DNA from: Acinetobacter sichuanensis
GTDB taxonomy: Bacteria; Pseudomonadota; Gammaproteobacteria; Pseudomonadales; Moraxellaceae
Assembly (NCBI RefSeq): GCF_003024515.2
Contig: NZ_PYIX02000013.1
Coordinates: 1-64,000 of the forward strand
DNA: 64,000 nt
Direction: 5' to 3'
Shown here: positions 45,477-54,727 of the stretch, in pieces
Numbering within the stretch: position 1 is the first letter of the stretch
Layout: the number at the start of each line of letters is the position of its first letter
Translations under genes and position numbers: made by a program
Notes under the pieces: model-generated
Seen by the model: only the letters and a program-made list of their open reading frames with translations
Told to the model about the DNA's origin: nothing
The model's database searches: none

Positions 45477-46487
45477 ATGAGTCGTGATACGATTAGTATC
45501 CATTTCGTGAATGCAGCCCTAACAGGCGTAAAACGCCTAGGAATGGATGTTGACACCCTACTTTCACACGTGGGCATAGAAGCAGAATTACTCCGTCAAC
45601 CTAAAGCACGTATTTCACCAGAGCAATATACACGCTTTGTCAAAATGTTATGGATGGTGACACAAGACGAGCATGTTGGCTTTGATATTCAGCCACGACG
45701 CTTGGGTTCTTTTGCCATCATGTGTCAATTGATCATTCATGCCAAGACCTTAGGTGATGCTTTAGAACTTTCTTCACAGTTTTATAAGCTATTTGGCGAT
45801 GAGTGGTCTGTTGCGGTTGAACGCGATAAACATGAAGCGCGTTTAGTTCCATTGATACCAAAAACGATGGATCCTGATCATTTTATTACCGAAAGTATGC
45901 TCATGATTTGGCATGGTTTAGCATCATGGCTCATTGAACGTCGTATTCCGTTAGAACGTGTGCATTTTGGTTATCCGCGTCCAAATCATGCAGATGAATA
46001 CGATGCGTTATTCTTTGCGCCAGTAATGCAATTTGACATGCCGCGCACTGAAATTACTTTTGCTGCGGATTATTTAGACTTGCCAATTCGTCAAGATGAA
46101 GCATCATTAGAAGAATTTTTAAAAGCTGCACCTGCACAACTTTTGGTCAAATTCAAAAACACCAACTCGCTCACTTCACGTATTCGTGAAGTGTTAAAGA
46201 GCCAAATTGGTGAAGAAATGCCAACTTTAAATGATGTAGCATCGATGTTGTATTTATCACCACAAACGCTACGTCGTCGTTTAGCGGCTGAAGGTAAAAG
46301 TTATCAGGGCGTGAAGGATGCTTTACGCCGTGATGCTGCCATTCATTTACTGTTAAATCCTGATTTAACTTTGGAAGACGTTGCGCAACAAGTTGGCTTT
46401 AGTGAAACCTCAACATTCCACCGTGCATTTAAGAAATGGACAGGTGTCACTCCTGGTTTATACCGTCAGTTGCATGGGTATCATTGA
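45477..46487 (+). CDS. AraC-family transcriptional regulator
   Basis: A 336-residue regulator with an N-terminal Arabinose_bd-type domain (MCQLIIHAKTLGDALELSSQFYKLFGDE) and a C-terminal AraC DNA-binding domain (LNDVASMLYLSPQTLRRRLAAEG and LEDVAQQVGFSETSTFHRAFKKWTGVTPG). ATG 45477 has an AAGGA site. Similar regulators often control lipid or fatty acid genes. The divergent CoA transferase and the beta-oxidation genes 1 kb downstream are candidate targets, by context only. Confidence 0.9.
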   Translation: MSRDTISIHFVNAALTGVKRLGMDVDTLLSHVGIEAELLRQPKARISPEQYTRFVKMLWMVTQDEHVGFDIQPRRLGSFAIMCQLIIHAKTLGDALELSSQFYKLFGDEWSVAVERDKHEARLVPLIPKTMDPDHFITESMLMIWHGLASWLIERRIPLERVHFGYPRPNHADEYDALFFAPVMQFDMPRTEITFAADYLDLPIRQDEASLEEFLKAAPAQLLVKFKNTNSLTSRIREVLKSQIGEEMPTLNDVASMLYLSPQTLRRRLAAEGKSYQGVKDALRRDAAIHLLLNPDLTLEDVAQQVGFSETSTFHRAFKKWTGVTPGLYRQLHGYH

Positions 46488-46509
46488 TTGATTTAGATTT
46501 TTTACTCGC

Positions 46510-46533
46510 AAAGCCTAATCTGATTTAGGCTTT
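46510..46533 (+). terminator. Hairpin after AraC regulator
   Basis: AAAGCCTAA and TTAGGCTTT arms with a six-base loop, 22 bases past the stop. The T run after it is short, so it may be weak. Confidence 0.65.
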
Positions 46534-46691
46534 GTTGCTATGATGTATTTTCATTTGAAATGACCAAATATTCAAAATATAATCAGCACCATAAAGAAAA
46601 TAAGTTTTTAAAATCATCATTATTTCATTCAACTTAGATTCTAAAGAAGAACGTTATATAAAAAGTTCACAACAAACAAAAAAGGAAAACT

Positions 46692-47231
46692 ATGTATTTA
46701 TTACTCAGAACAATTTCAGACTATGTATTCTCAGATATTATTTTAGGTGTTTTTTCGACATTAAAAAATGCTGAACAAGCCAAAGCCTATTATATTCAAC
46801 ATCGAAAAAATAATGACCCGTGGTATGACCAACCTTATCGGGAAACCATTTTAGAAAATGATGTCAACATAATTGAATTAAAAGATTCTTTTCAAAATGG
46901 TCAAATCATCTTCGAAGTCAGTGAATATTCTGAAGGATTTGGGCAAGATTGTAGGGATTTACATTCGTTTCATCGTTCACGGGTCGAAGCAGAAAAATGT
47001 ATAGAAGACTTAGGAAAAAAGGAAGAACTAAAAAATATGGAAGAAGATTTCTCTTTCCCTTATTTTGCTGCAATTGACTATTTAGTCGTTGGTGAGCTGC
47101 ATTCAGATATAAGTACAGACCAACCTGTAGACTTCATGACAGATAGGGATGAAACGCTTTTAGAAAAAACTGGCAAAAGAAAATTTGCTGAAATTATTGA
47201 TATCGCTTTTCCGCACAATCAAGAGTCCTGA
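46692..47231 (+). CDS. Unrecognised cytosolic protein
   Basis: A 179-residue protein, acidic and rich in E, D and F, without a signal peptide, membrane segment or known motif. The first 25 residues are hydrophobic-polar strands (MYLLLRTISDYVFSDIILGVFSTL), followed by helical charged parts (HRSRVEAEKCIEDLGKKEELKNMEED). AGGAAAA precedes the ATG by 5-6 bases, so the start is supported. No neighbours suggest a role. Confidence 0.7.
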   Translation: MYLLLRTISDYVFSDIILGVFSTLKNAEQAKAYYIQHRKNNDPWYDQPYRETILENDVNIIELKDSFQNGQIIFEVSEYSEGFGQDCRDLHSFHRSRVEAEKCIEDLGKKEELKNMEEDFSFPYFAAIDYLVVGELHSDISTDQPVDFMTDRDETLLEKTGKRKFAEIIDIAFPHNQES

Positions 47232-47433
47232 TTATTCATCTGACATGGGTATTTGATTATTCATGTTTTCATCAAGTTAAAGTTATTTTTTAGCATTTTT
47301 TCAAATGCACTGATTTTTGCTACGATTGACCAAAACTATCAATTGACTTTCCCGTTCTCGTCATTGCACTATCAAGCTTATAAAGTACACTCGAAACACA
47401 TAACAATTTTAGAAGTCATAAAAAGGAATAGCT

Positions 47434-48639
47434 ATGAGCGAGGCTTACATCATTGATGCCATTCGCACACCACGCGGAAAAGGAAAGAAAGATGGTTCAC
47501 TCTACAGTGTGAAACCCATTACTTTGCTCACAACATTACTCAATGAATTAAAAGATCGTCACCACCTAGACACCTCAAAAGTCGATGATATCGTGCTGGG
47601 ATGCGTTACCCCAATCGCTGACCAAGGCGGTGATATTGCTAAAACTGCCGCAATTGCAGCAGGTTGGGACAATGATGTTGCAGGTGTGCAGATCAACCGT
47701 TTCTGTGCATCAGGTCTTGAAGCGGTCAACATGGCAGCACAAAAAGTCCGTTCAGGCTGGGAAGATGTGGTTGTTGCAGGCGGTGTCGAGTCAATGTCTC
47801 GTATTCCAATGGGTTCCGATGGCGGACCTTGGGCACTTGATCCTGAAACCAACTTAAAATCAAACTTCGTTCCTCAAGGCATTGGTGCAGACTTGATCGC
47901 GACTTTAGATGGCTATAGTCGTTCCGATGTTGATGAATTTGCGGCAAACTCACAGCGTAAAGCGGCTGCGGCACAAGCAGCAGGTCATTTTGACAAGTCC
48001 ATCGTAGCGGTAAAAGACAAAGCGGGTGTGGTGATCTTAGATAAAGACGAATTTATCAAACCAACGACAACTGCTGAAGGCTTGGCAAAACTCAATCCAA
48101 GTTTTGAAATGATGGGCAGCATGGGCTTCGATGCAGTCGCATTACAGCAATATCCTGAAGCACAAAAAATCAATCATGTACATCATGCAGGAAACTCATC
48201 AGGTATTGTCGATGGTGCTGCGGTTGTTCTTCTTGCTTCTGAAAAAGCAGTCAAAGAACAAGGTTTAAAACCTCGTGCCAAAGTTTTGGCTACTGCACTC
48301 GTGGGAACAGATCCAACCATTATGTTGACAGGTCCTGCACCTGCTGCACGTAAGGCATTGGCAAAAGCTGGTTTAACGATTGATGATATTGATTTATTTG
48401 AAGTCAATGAAGCCTTTGCTTCTGTGGTGATGCGCTTCATCAATGAACTGAATGTTCCTGTAGAAAAAGTCAATGTCAATGGTGGCTCAATTGCCATGGG
48501 GCATCCATTGGGGGCAACAGGTGCAATGATTTTAGGAACTTTACTTGATGAATTAGAGCGCCAAGGCAAAAAACGTGGTTTAGCAACATTGTGTGTGGGT
48601 GGTGGCATGGGTATTGCGACCATTATTGAGTTGGTATAA
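47434..48639 (+). CDS. Thiolase (acetyl-CoA acyltransferase)
   Basis: A 401-residue thiolase, which cleaves 3-ketoacyl-CoA with CoA in the last step of beta-oxidation, or condenses acetyl-CoA in the reverse direction. The nucleophilic Cys is in [11 protein letters not shown] at about residue 91; the other catalytic parts are [18 protein letters not shown] (His, about 353) and CVGGGMG (Cys, about 388). It is followed after 11 bases by a FadB-like gene in a FadAB-like unit. It is longer than FadA (about 390) and the order (thiolase first) differs from fadBA, so it is probably a second set. Confidence 0.93.
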   Translation: MSEAYIIDAIRTPRGKGKKDGSLYSVKPITLLTTLLNELKDRHHLDTSKVDDIVLGCVTPIADQGGDIAKTAAIAAGWDNDVAGVQINRFCASGLEAVNMAAQKVRSGWEDVVVAGGVESMSRIPMGSDGGPWALDPETNLKSNFVPQGIGADLIATLDGYSRSDVDEFAANSQRKAAAAQAAGHFDKSIVAVKDKAGVVILDKDEFIKPTTTAEGLAKLNPSFEMMGSMGFDAVALQQYPEAQKINHVHHAGNSSGIVDGAAVVLLASEKAVKEQGLKPRAKVLATALVGTDPTIMLTGPAPAARKALAKAGLTIDDIDLFEVNEAFASVVMRFINELNVPVEKVNVNGGSIAMGHPLGATGAMILGTLLDELERQGKKRGLATLCVGGGMGIATIIELV

Positions 48640-48650
48640 GGAGAATAAGA

Positions 48651-50783
48651 ATGAGCGCAATTCAATTTGAAAAAAATGCGGACGGCATTGTTATTCTGAC
48701 TTTAGACTCTCCAAACCAATCTGCAAACACCATGAATGCTGACTTTCAAAAAGCATTGACGGAAACAGTTGAAAAATTAAAAGCAGAATCTGGCATCACA
48801 GGCATTATTTTCCGTTCAGCGAAAAAAACCTTCTTTGCAGGCGGTGATTTGGATGATTTGATTCAGGCACGTCCTGAAGATGCCAAAGAATTCATGGCTG
48901 TCGTTGAACTGATGAAAAAAGAACTACGTTACATCGAAACTTTAGGTGTACCTGTGGTTGCAGCACTCAATGGCACAGCGCTTGGTGGTGGTTGGGAAAT
49001 TGCGCTTGGCTGTCATGCCCGTATTGCATTGAATGATCCGAAGTCTAAGTTTGGTCTGCCTGAAGTGACTTTAGGTTTACTTCCAGGCGGTGGCGGCATC
49101 GTGCGTATGGTACGCCTGTTAGGTCTACAAAATGCATTCCCATTCTTAATGGAAGGCAAACAATTTGGTGTCGATAAAGCCAAATCTTTAGGTCTGATTC
49201 ATGACACTGCGGACTCACTTGATGAGTTGCTGGAAAAATCCATCGCATGGGTCAAAGCCAATCCAAAATCACAACAACCATTTGATGTAAAAGGTTATAA
49301 AATTCCGGGCGGTGACCCTAAAACACCTGCAGTGGCACAGATTCTTGCGATTGCCCCTGCAATGCTGCGTGACAAAACCAAAGGTTGCTACCCTGCACCT
49401 GAAGCGATCATGGCAGCAGCGGTTGAAAGTGCTCAGGTCGATGTCGATACTGCACTCACCATCGAATCACGTTATTTCACTTATCTTGCAACAGGTCAAG
49501 TGGCAAAAAACATGATCGGTACGTTCTGGCATGGTCTGAATGCAATCAAAGCAGGTGCAAGCCGTCCGAAAGATGTCGCAAAATGGCAAGCCACCAAAGT
49601 CGGTGTATTGGGCGCAGGGATGATGGGTGCAGGTATTGCTTACTCAACGGCGACCAAAGGCATTGCTGTGGTACTCAAAGACGTTTCTGTTGAAAATGCA
49701 GAAAAAGGCAAAGCATACAGCCAAAAACTTTTGGACAAAAAAGTTTCACAAGGTCGTATGACGGCTGAGAAACGTGACCAAGTCTTAAGCCTGATCACTG
49801 CAACTGCTGATGCAGCCGATCTACAAGGCTGTGATTTGATCATTGAAGCTGTTTTTGAAAATCAAGAACTTAAAGCCAAAGTGACCCAGGAAGCTGAAGC
49901 TTTCCTTGCGGATGGTGGTGTATTTGCATCAAATACCTCGACATTGCCAATCACAGGTCTGGCAAAAGCGTCTAAAGATGATAAAAACTTCATTGGTTTA
50001 CACTTCTTTAGCCCAGTCGACAAAATGCCTTTGGTTGAAATCATCAAAGGACAAAATACCTCTGCTGAAACTTTAGCAAAAGCCTACGATTACGTTCAGC
50101 AAATTGGCAAAACGCCGATCGTAGTGAACGATAGCCGTGGCTTCTTCACCAGTCGAGTCTTCGGTACATTTGTCAATGAAGGTCTGCGTTTGCTTGCTGA
50201 AGGTGTGCATCCTGCACGTATTGAAATGGCAGCGCTTAAAGCGGGTATGCCTGTTGGTCCACTCGCGATTCAGGACGAAGTTGCTTTGACGTTATCTGAG
50301 CATGTCACCAATGAAACTCGTAAGGCACTCCAAGCTGAAGGCAAAGACTTAGCACATTCTCCTTCTGAAGATGTGTTGAAAACCATGATCCATGAGTTTA
50401 ACCGTAAAGGTAAAGCAGCAGGTGCAGGTTTCTATGATTATCCAGAAGGTGGCAAAAAGCATCTTTGGGATGGTTTAAGCCATTGGAAACAAGACGTTGA
50501 TATTTCTGAACAAGAAATGATTGACCGTATTTTGTTTGTTCAGTCACTCGATACTTTACGTTGCTACGAAGAAAATGTATTAGAATCTGTGGTGGATGCC
50601 AATATCGGTTCAATTTTCGGTATCGGTTTTGCGCCATGGACAGGTGGTGCAATTCAATTCTTAAATCAATACGGTTTAGACAAAGCCCTTGCCCGTGCCA
50701 ATGAACTCGAAGCTAAATATGGCGAACGTTTTAAAGCACCACAGTTGCTCAAAGACAAAGTAGCAAGTGGTAAAATTGATTAA
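48651..50783 (+). CDS. FadB/FadJ-like enoyl-CoA hydratase / 3-hydroxyacyl-CoA dehydrogenase
   Basis: A 710-residue bifunctional beta-oxidation enzyme. Residues 1-190 are the enoyl-CoA hydratase (FRSAKKTFFAGGDLDDL; ALGGGWEIALGCHARIA; GLPEVTLGLLPGGGG with the catalytic Glu). From about residue 315 there is the NAD-binding domain (VGVLGAGMMGAGIAYSTATKG) and GLHFFSPVDKMPLVEII with its catalytic His. The C-terminal dehydrogenase domain follows. It is coupled to the thiolase upstream, with a good AAGGAG site. A terminator follows. Confidence 0.95.
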   Translation: MSAIQFEKNADGIVILTLDSPNQSANTMNADFQKALTETVEKLKAESGITGIIFRSAKKTFFAGGDLDDLIQARPEDAKEFMAVVELMKKELRYIETLGVPVVAALNGTALGGGWEIALGCHARIALNDPKSKFGLPEVTLGLLPGGGGIVRMVRLLGLQNAFPFLMEGKQFGVDKAKSLGLIHDTADSLDELLEKSIAWVKANPKSQQPFDVKGYKIPGGDPKTPAVAQILAIAPAMLRDKTKGCYPAPEAIMAAAVESAQVDVDTALTIESRYFTYLATGQVAKNMIGTFWHGLNAIKAGASRPKDVAKWQATKVGVLGAGMMGAGIAYSTATKGIAVVLKDVSVENAEKGKAYSQKLLDKKVSQGRMTAEKRDQVLSLITATADAADLQGCDLIIEAVFENQELKAKVTQEAEAFLADGGVFASNTSTLPITGLAKASKDDKNFIGLHFFSPVDKMPLVEIIKGQNTSAETLAKAYDYVQQIGKTPIVVNDSRGFFTSRVFGTFVNEGLRLLAEGVHPARIEMAALKAGMPVGPLAIQDEVALTLSEHVTNETRKALQAEGKDLAHSPSEDVLKTMIHEFNRKGKAAGAGFYDYPEGGKKHLWDGLSHWKQDVDISEQEMIDRILFVQSLDTLRCYEENVLESVVDANIGSIFGIGFAPWTGGAIQFLNQYGLDKALARANELEAKYGERFKAPQLLKDKVASGKID

Positions 50784-50797
50784 TCATTTAAGTTCTT

Positions 50798-50825
50798 AAA
50801 AAAGAGGTATTTATACCTCTTTTTT
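50798..50825 (+). terminator. Terminator of the thiolase-FadB-like operon
   Basis: AAAAAAGAGGTAT and ATACCTCTTTTTT arms ending in a T run, 15 bases after the stop. Confidence 0.9.
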
Positions 50826-50955
50826 GTTTTTAAAATTAAAGCATTTAGAAACCCATAATAATTTTAAGGTCTTATTTAAAAAACTCGTCGGATAATTTCA
50901 TATTTTGTGTTATAACATTACATAGATTCTCATTTTTTAAATTTGGAATACTCCC

Positions 50956-51258
50956 ATGTCAAATGCTGTTGAGTCTCAAAAAATCGCAGATGAAAAAAAA
51001 GGTTGGAAAGGTCTTTTCGTTGCCTTTATTCTAAGTATTTTATTTCTTGGTATTTTTTATTTAGCCATGGAAAATGAACCAGACTATATGCCAAGCAAAC
51101 AACAGGCTGTGAGTAATCAAACTGCTTTTAAAAATGCACCTGTAATGTCACAAGAAGCACTCGCTGAAGCAGAAAAACAAAGAAACGCTGCATCGGGTGA
51201 AATGTCTCATATGCAACATGGCAATGCAGAGGCACATTCAGAACATAATTCTCATTAA
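50956..51258 (+). CDS. Small single-pass membrane protein with His-rich tail
   Basis: A 100-residue protein with one TM helix at about 21-38 (GLFVAFILSILFLGIFYLAM). A charged N-terminus is followed by a polar C-terminal part ending in a His-rich tail (HMQHGNAEAHSEHNSH), which could bind metal ions. No known family is recognised. It is monocistronic, with a strong terminator. Confidence 0.75.
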   Translation: MSNAVESQKIADEKKGWKGLFVAFILSILFLGIFYLAMENEPDYMPSKQQAVSNQTAFKNAPVMSQEALAEAEKQRNAASGEMSHMQHGNAEAHSEHNSH

Positions 51259-51270
51259 AAAAAATATCAT

Positions 51271-51311
51271 GGTTTTATCTTAAAAGACTTCTCTTTCACT
51301 AAGATAAAACC
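51271..51311. terminator. Bidirectional terminator
   Basis: GGTTTTATCTTA (51271-51282) pairs with TAAGATAAAACC (51300-51311), followed by TTTTTTG. It lies between the convergent small membrane protein and HAD genes. Confidence 0.88.
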
Positions 51312-51319
51312 TTTTTTGT

Positions 51320-51982
51320 TCATTTTATCTTTTTCAATATCGCAATAAGATCAGAAAAATGGTGTAAATTTTCATCAGCATAATTAGAATTTATATTGAT
51401 ATCTTCATTAAAAAAGATCGTTTTCATTTTGGCTCTTTTTGCACCTAAAATATCTGCTTGCTCATGATCACCAATAAAAATGCATTGTTCAGGTTTTACA
51501 CCCAGTCTTTGACTTGCCAAATTAAATATTGCAGTTTCTGGTTTCCGTATGCCTACCGCCTCAGACACAATAATGGTTGAAAAATACTCATTTAACCCTA
51601 AAGCCTTAAAGTTATGCTCTTGAAAAGGTGTTTTGCCATTTGAAACCAAAGCAAGTTGATAACCATCCTGATACAGTTATTGAATACTGTGTTCAACACC
51701 CTCAAAAGCCAAACAAAAACGATTAAAATCATGCAAATATAGATCTAATAAAAATGCTACAGAAAACTGTGTAATCTTAAACTCAATGATTAACTGTTGA
51801 TAAACCACATCTTTCCATACTGAACCATTGGCATCAAGCTCAATAAAGCGTTGTATAAACTGTTATTTTTGAGCATTTGGTACAAGTTGCAAAAAATTGA
51901 TTTGCCAGTTTAAAAATCGCTTGAGTGAACCTATTCGGTCTAAAAGAGTTTGATCTAAATCAAAAATAATGGCTTTTATCAC
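51320..51982 (-). pseudogene. HAD-family hydrolase with two in-frame TAA stops
   Basis: Frame open from GTG 51982, which has AAGGAG at a good distance, to the stop at 51320, apart from TAA at 51863-51865 (codon 40) and TAA at 51677-51679 (codon 102). HAD motifs are in order: IIFDLDQTLLD (motif I, near the start), LVSNGKT (motif II) and FIGDHEQADILGAKRAKM (motif IV, with the motif III lysine in GIRKPE). With both stops read through it would be 220 residues, normal for YjjG-like phosphatases. As written it is broken; G-to-T changes at Glu codons (GAA to TAA) are one possible origin. The C-terminal 109 residues remain as an open frame. Confidence 0.85.
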
Positions 51983-52057
51983 CTTTCTACTCCTTTGTTC
52001 ATGTTTAAAAAACAGGTTACAATTTTTAAATGGCACTCAAATTTTAAAACCATCCAA

Positions 52058-52480
52058 TCAATTCATAAAAAACATATCAACATGTGGAATCCCACAATCG
52101 AGATACTCCTCACCTTTCACTTCAAAAGCTAAACTTTGATAAAAACCAATCGCATGAACCTGTGCTGATAATTTTAAATAGGGTCTTTTTTGTTGTTGCC
52201 CAACATCCATAATATGGCGCATGAGTATTCGCCCTATTCCTTTGCCACGATATTGATTTAATACAGCAACTCGTCCAATACTATGATTTTCAAGTAATCG
52301 TGCTGTTGCAATAGCTTGATTTTGATCATATACAATAAAATGTAAAGACTTTTGATCTTCTAGATCCCATTCATCGGCTGCCGCAATATTTTGCTCTTTA
52401 ATAAAAACCTCTGTACGAACCATTTTCGCTTCAGTTTCTAACAATGCCCAAGAACCACTACGAATGACATAATCTGACAT
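52058..52480 (-). CDS. GNAT-family N-acetyltransferase
   Basis: A 140-residue GNAT acetyltransferase. The acetyl-CoA loop is RVAVLNQYRGKGIGRILMRHIM (R-x2-G-x-G/A form), followed by LSAQVHAIGFYQSLAF. The substrate is not evident; ElaA-like proteins have the same layout. The start may be ATG 52483 or 52480. Confidence 0.9.
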   Translation of the reverse strand: MSDYVIRSGSWALLETEAKMVRTEVFIKEQNIAAADEWDLEDQKSLHFIVYDQNQAIATARLLENHSIGRVAVLNQYRGKGIGRILMRHIMDVGQQQKRPYLKLSAQVHAIGFYQSLAFEVKGEEYLDCGIPHVDMFFMN

Positions 52481-52593
52481 CAAACTTTTTACCTTGTGTT
52501 TAATTTTCGATATTTTAAAACAGCTTTAACTTAAATCTATTTTTTATTTACTGTTCAATTTCTTCAATTAATTCTGTTTCAAACGTCTGATTT

Positions 52594-52626
52594 AAAAAGA
52601 TGCTTCATTCAAAGCATCTTTTTTTT
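52594..52626. terminator. Terminator after the methyltransferase gene
   Basis: AAAAAGATGCTT and AAGCATCTTTTT arms with a six-base loop and T runs on both strands, just beyond the stop of the minus-strand methyltransferase. Confidence 0.85.
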
Positions 52627-52633
52627 CATCTCA

Positions 52634-53848
52634 TTAACACTTAGAACCAATACCTTGTTGATCCCATTGATCGTTGAGTAAGAGTTCTAAAGAATGTTTT
52701 TGAATGCTATACATGTCTTTTAAAGCTGAAATTTGCGCTAAAATCTGTTCATCAGGCGCAGTAAAATTCTGACGTTTGGTCGCCAAAATCATTTTATTTT
52801 TACTGGTATGTTCCAAAGCAACAAATTCAAAAACTTTGGTGTCATAACCATAAGCATTGAGCAATAACGCGCGAATAGTATCTGTCAACATTTCCGCTTG
52901 TTGTCCTGCATGAATGCCAAACTGCAACATCGGTGCAAGCACTTTGGGGCTGTGTAATTGTGGGCGCAACTCTTTATGACAACATGGTGCGCACATGATC
53001 ATTTGTGCATTCAAACGAATTCCTGTATGAATCGCAAAATCTGTTGCAACATCACAAGCATGTAAAGCAATCATGACATCTAGTTTTTCAGGTGCATAAG
53101 TACGTACATCACCTTGGAAAAAATCTAAATGTTTAAAAGCTGATTGCGTCGCTACTTTTTGGCAAAACTCGACCATTTTAGGATTGAGTTCAACACCTGT
53201 AACATGAGGAATAATCTTATTTTTTTCTAAATAATCATATAGTGCAAACGTTAAATAACCTTTACCAGAACCAAAATCGACCACTTGCAAAGCTTGATCT
53301 TGATGATCAATTTTATCTAAAGCACCTGAAAAGATTTCAACAAATTTATTAATCTGCTTCCATTTTCTTGCCATACTTGGAATAAGCTGTGCTTTGCTGT
53401 CGGTAATGCCTAAAGGCTGTAAAAAGTAGCTGTCCTGATCTACATAACGATGTTTTTGACGATCATGCTGTTGCTCCTGTTGCTTCACTTGAGGTGCAGT
53501 TTTACTATAAGTTAATAATGCTTTTTTCTTATTTTTTTTCAGTTGAATTTCTTGTTCGGTGCTAAATAGATTGGCTTGTTTACATTGTGCAAAAAGTTGC
53601 TGAATGACAGCAAAACTTTCATCCATGGCGTAGTTTTTAGTCACATCTTGGGTTTTATAACGATATAAACAACTCATCATGAACTGATCTTGTAAAGAAA
53701 TGATACGAAAAGTCATTTTTTCTAATTGTGCTAATTCACCTTTATATTGACTTAAAATTAGTCTATCAAAATCTTGTGTTTCAATGGCTTGCTGTACAGC
53801 ATTGATAAATTGTTGTTCCTGCTCGGACATCGAAGCCAACTGTGACAT
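52634..53848 (-). CDS. SAM-dependent methyltransferase, class I
   Basis: A 404-residue protein. The SAM-binding motif I is QVVDFGSGKGYLTFALYDYL at about residue 190, with TGVELNPKMVEFC and DVMIALHACDVATDFAI following. A cysteine motif CAPCCHKELRP is at about residue 285. The N-terminal 130 residues are of helical type and probably contact the substrate. The arrangement resembles the METTL25/RRNAD1-like group, so the substrate may be RNA, but this is not shown. It is divergent from the hemolysin III gene. Confidence 0.83.
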   Translation of the reverse strand: MSQLASMSEQEQQFINAVQQAIETQDFDRLILSQYKGELAQLEKMTFRIISLQDQFMMSCLYRYKTQDVTKNYAMDESFAVIQQLFAQCKQANLFSTEQEIQLKKNKKKALLTYSKTAPQVKQQEQQHDRQKHRYVDQDSYFLQPLGITDSKAQLIPSMARKWKQINKFVEIFSGALDKIDHQDQALQVVDFGSGKGYLTFALYDYLEKNKIIPHVTGVELNPKMVEFCQKVATQSAFKHLDFFQGDVRTYAPEKLDVMIALHACDVATDFAIHTGIRLNAQMIMCAPCCHKELRPQLHSPKVLAPMLQFGIHAGQQAEMLTDTIRALLLNAYGYDTKVFEFVALEHTSKNKMILATKRQNFTAPDEQILAQISALKDMYSIQKHSLELLLNDQWDQQGIGSKC

Positions 53849-53948
53849 AGTACAAACTCGTATAGATTCAAATTAGCATTTTAAATGTTCTTACTTTAAA
53901 GGTAAAACTCCATTATTATACAAATGTATTTTTAAGAAAATTATAACC

Positions 53949-54590
53949 ATGAATTCAGATCTAATTCACGTCTATGCTCCCCAAGAAGAACGTATTAATG
54001 CAATTAGTCATGCTATTGGTGCAGTATTTGCGGCGATTGCGATGATTTTTATGTTGGTCAAAGGCAGTTATTTACCTTTTTGGCAATTTTTTGGCTTAGT
54101 TGTTTATGGCTTAAGCATGGTTTTATTATTTTCAAGTTCTGCAATTTATCATTTTTCCGTCGATGAAAAAAAACGTCAATGGTATAAAAAATTAGATCAT
54201 ACTGCCATTTATTATCTCATTGCTGGAACTTATACACCTTTCTTGGCAATTGCCATTCCTACAGCAAAAGCACATTACCTGCTTATTGCCCTTTGGATCA
54301 TTGCAGCAATTGGTACACTATTCAAGTTAGTTTTCATCCATCGTTTTCAAAAAATTTCACTGGTCGCTTATTTGGTGATGGGATGGCTCGCTGTGCTTGT
54401 AATGGATGATATGCAACGCTTTCTGACCAATGGAGCTATTCAATTATTGGTCGCTGGTGGGCTTGCTTATACGATTGGCGCATTGTTTTATGCCTTAAAA
54501 AGAGTAAGATATACGCATGCTATTTGGCACATATTTGTGTTGATAGGGGCAGGATTACAATTCTTTGCAATCTATCTTTACGTTATTTAA
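53949..54590 (+). CDS. Hemolysin III / TrhA family membrane protein
   Basis: A 213-residue membrane protein with seven hydrophobic helices, of the hemolysin III (PAQR-related, YqfA/TrhA) family. Signatures are EERINAISHAIGAVFAA (helix 1), SSAIYHFSVDEKKRQWYKKLDHTAIYYLIAGTYTPF and the late His in THAIWHIFVLIGA; the H, D and H residues form the metal site typical of the family. It is probably involved in membrane homeostasis and not haemolysis as such. Confidence 0.93.
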   Translation: MNSDLIHVYAPQEERINAISHAIGAVFAAIAMIFMLVKGSYLPFWQFFGLVVYGLSMVLLFSSSAIYHFSVDEKKRQWYKKLDHTAIYYLIAGTYTPFLAIAIPTAKAHYLLIALWIIAAIGTLFKLVFIHRFQKISLVAYLVMGWLAVLVMDDMQRFLTNGAIQLLVAGGLAYTIGALFYALKRVRYTHAIWHIFVLIGAGLQFFAIYLYVI

Positions 54591-54727
54591 TCCTTAAACA
54601 TTCACATATCAGCGACCCTGATCGAGTGTATTTGGATTGATCCCGTTGTTTTTTTAAGAAATTACGCCTTTTTTAAAAAGATTACGCTTTAGAAACTAGT
54701 TTTACTTTTAAAAGTGTAAGGTCTACC

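Noticed and set aside
47559-49843. Minus-strand frames opposite the thiolase and FadB-like genes
   Set aside because: Antisense shadows of strongly coding genes; no start signals or recognisable domains.
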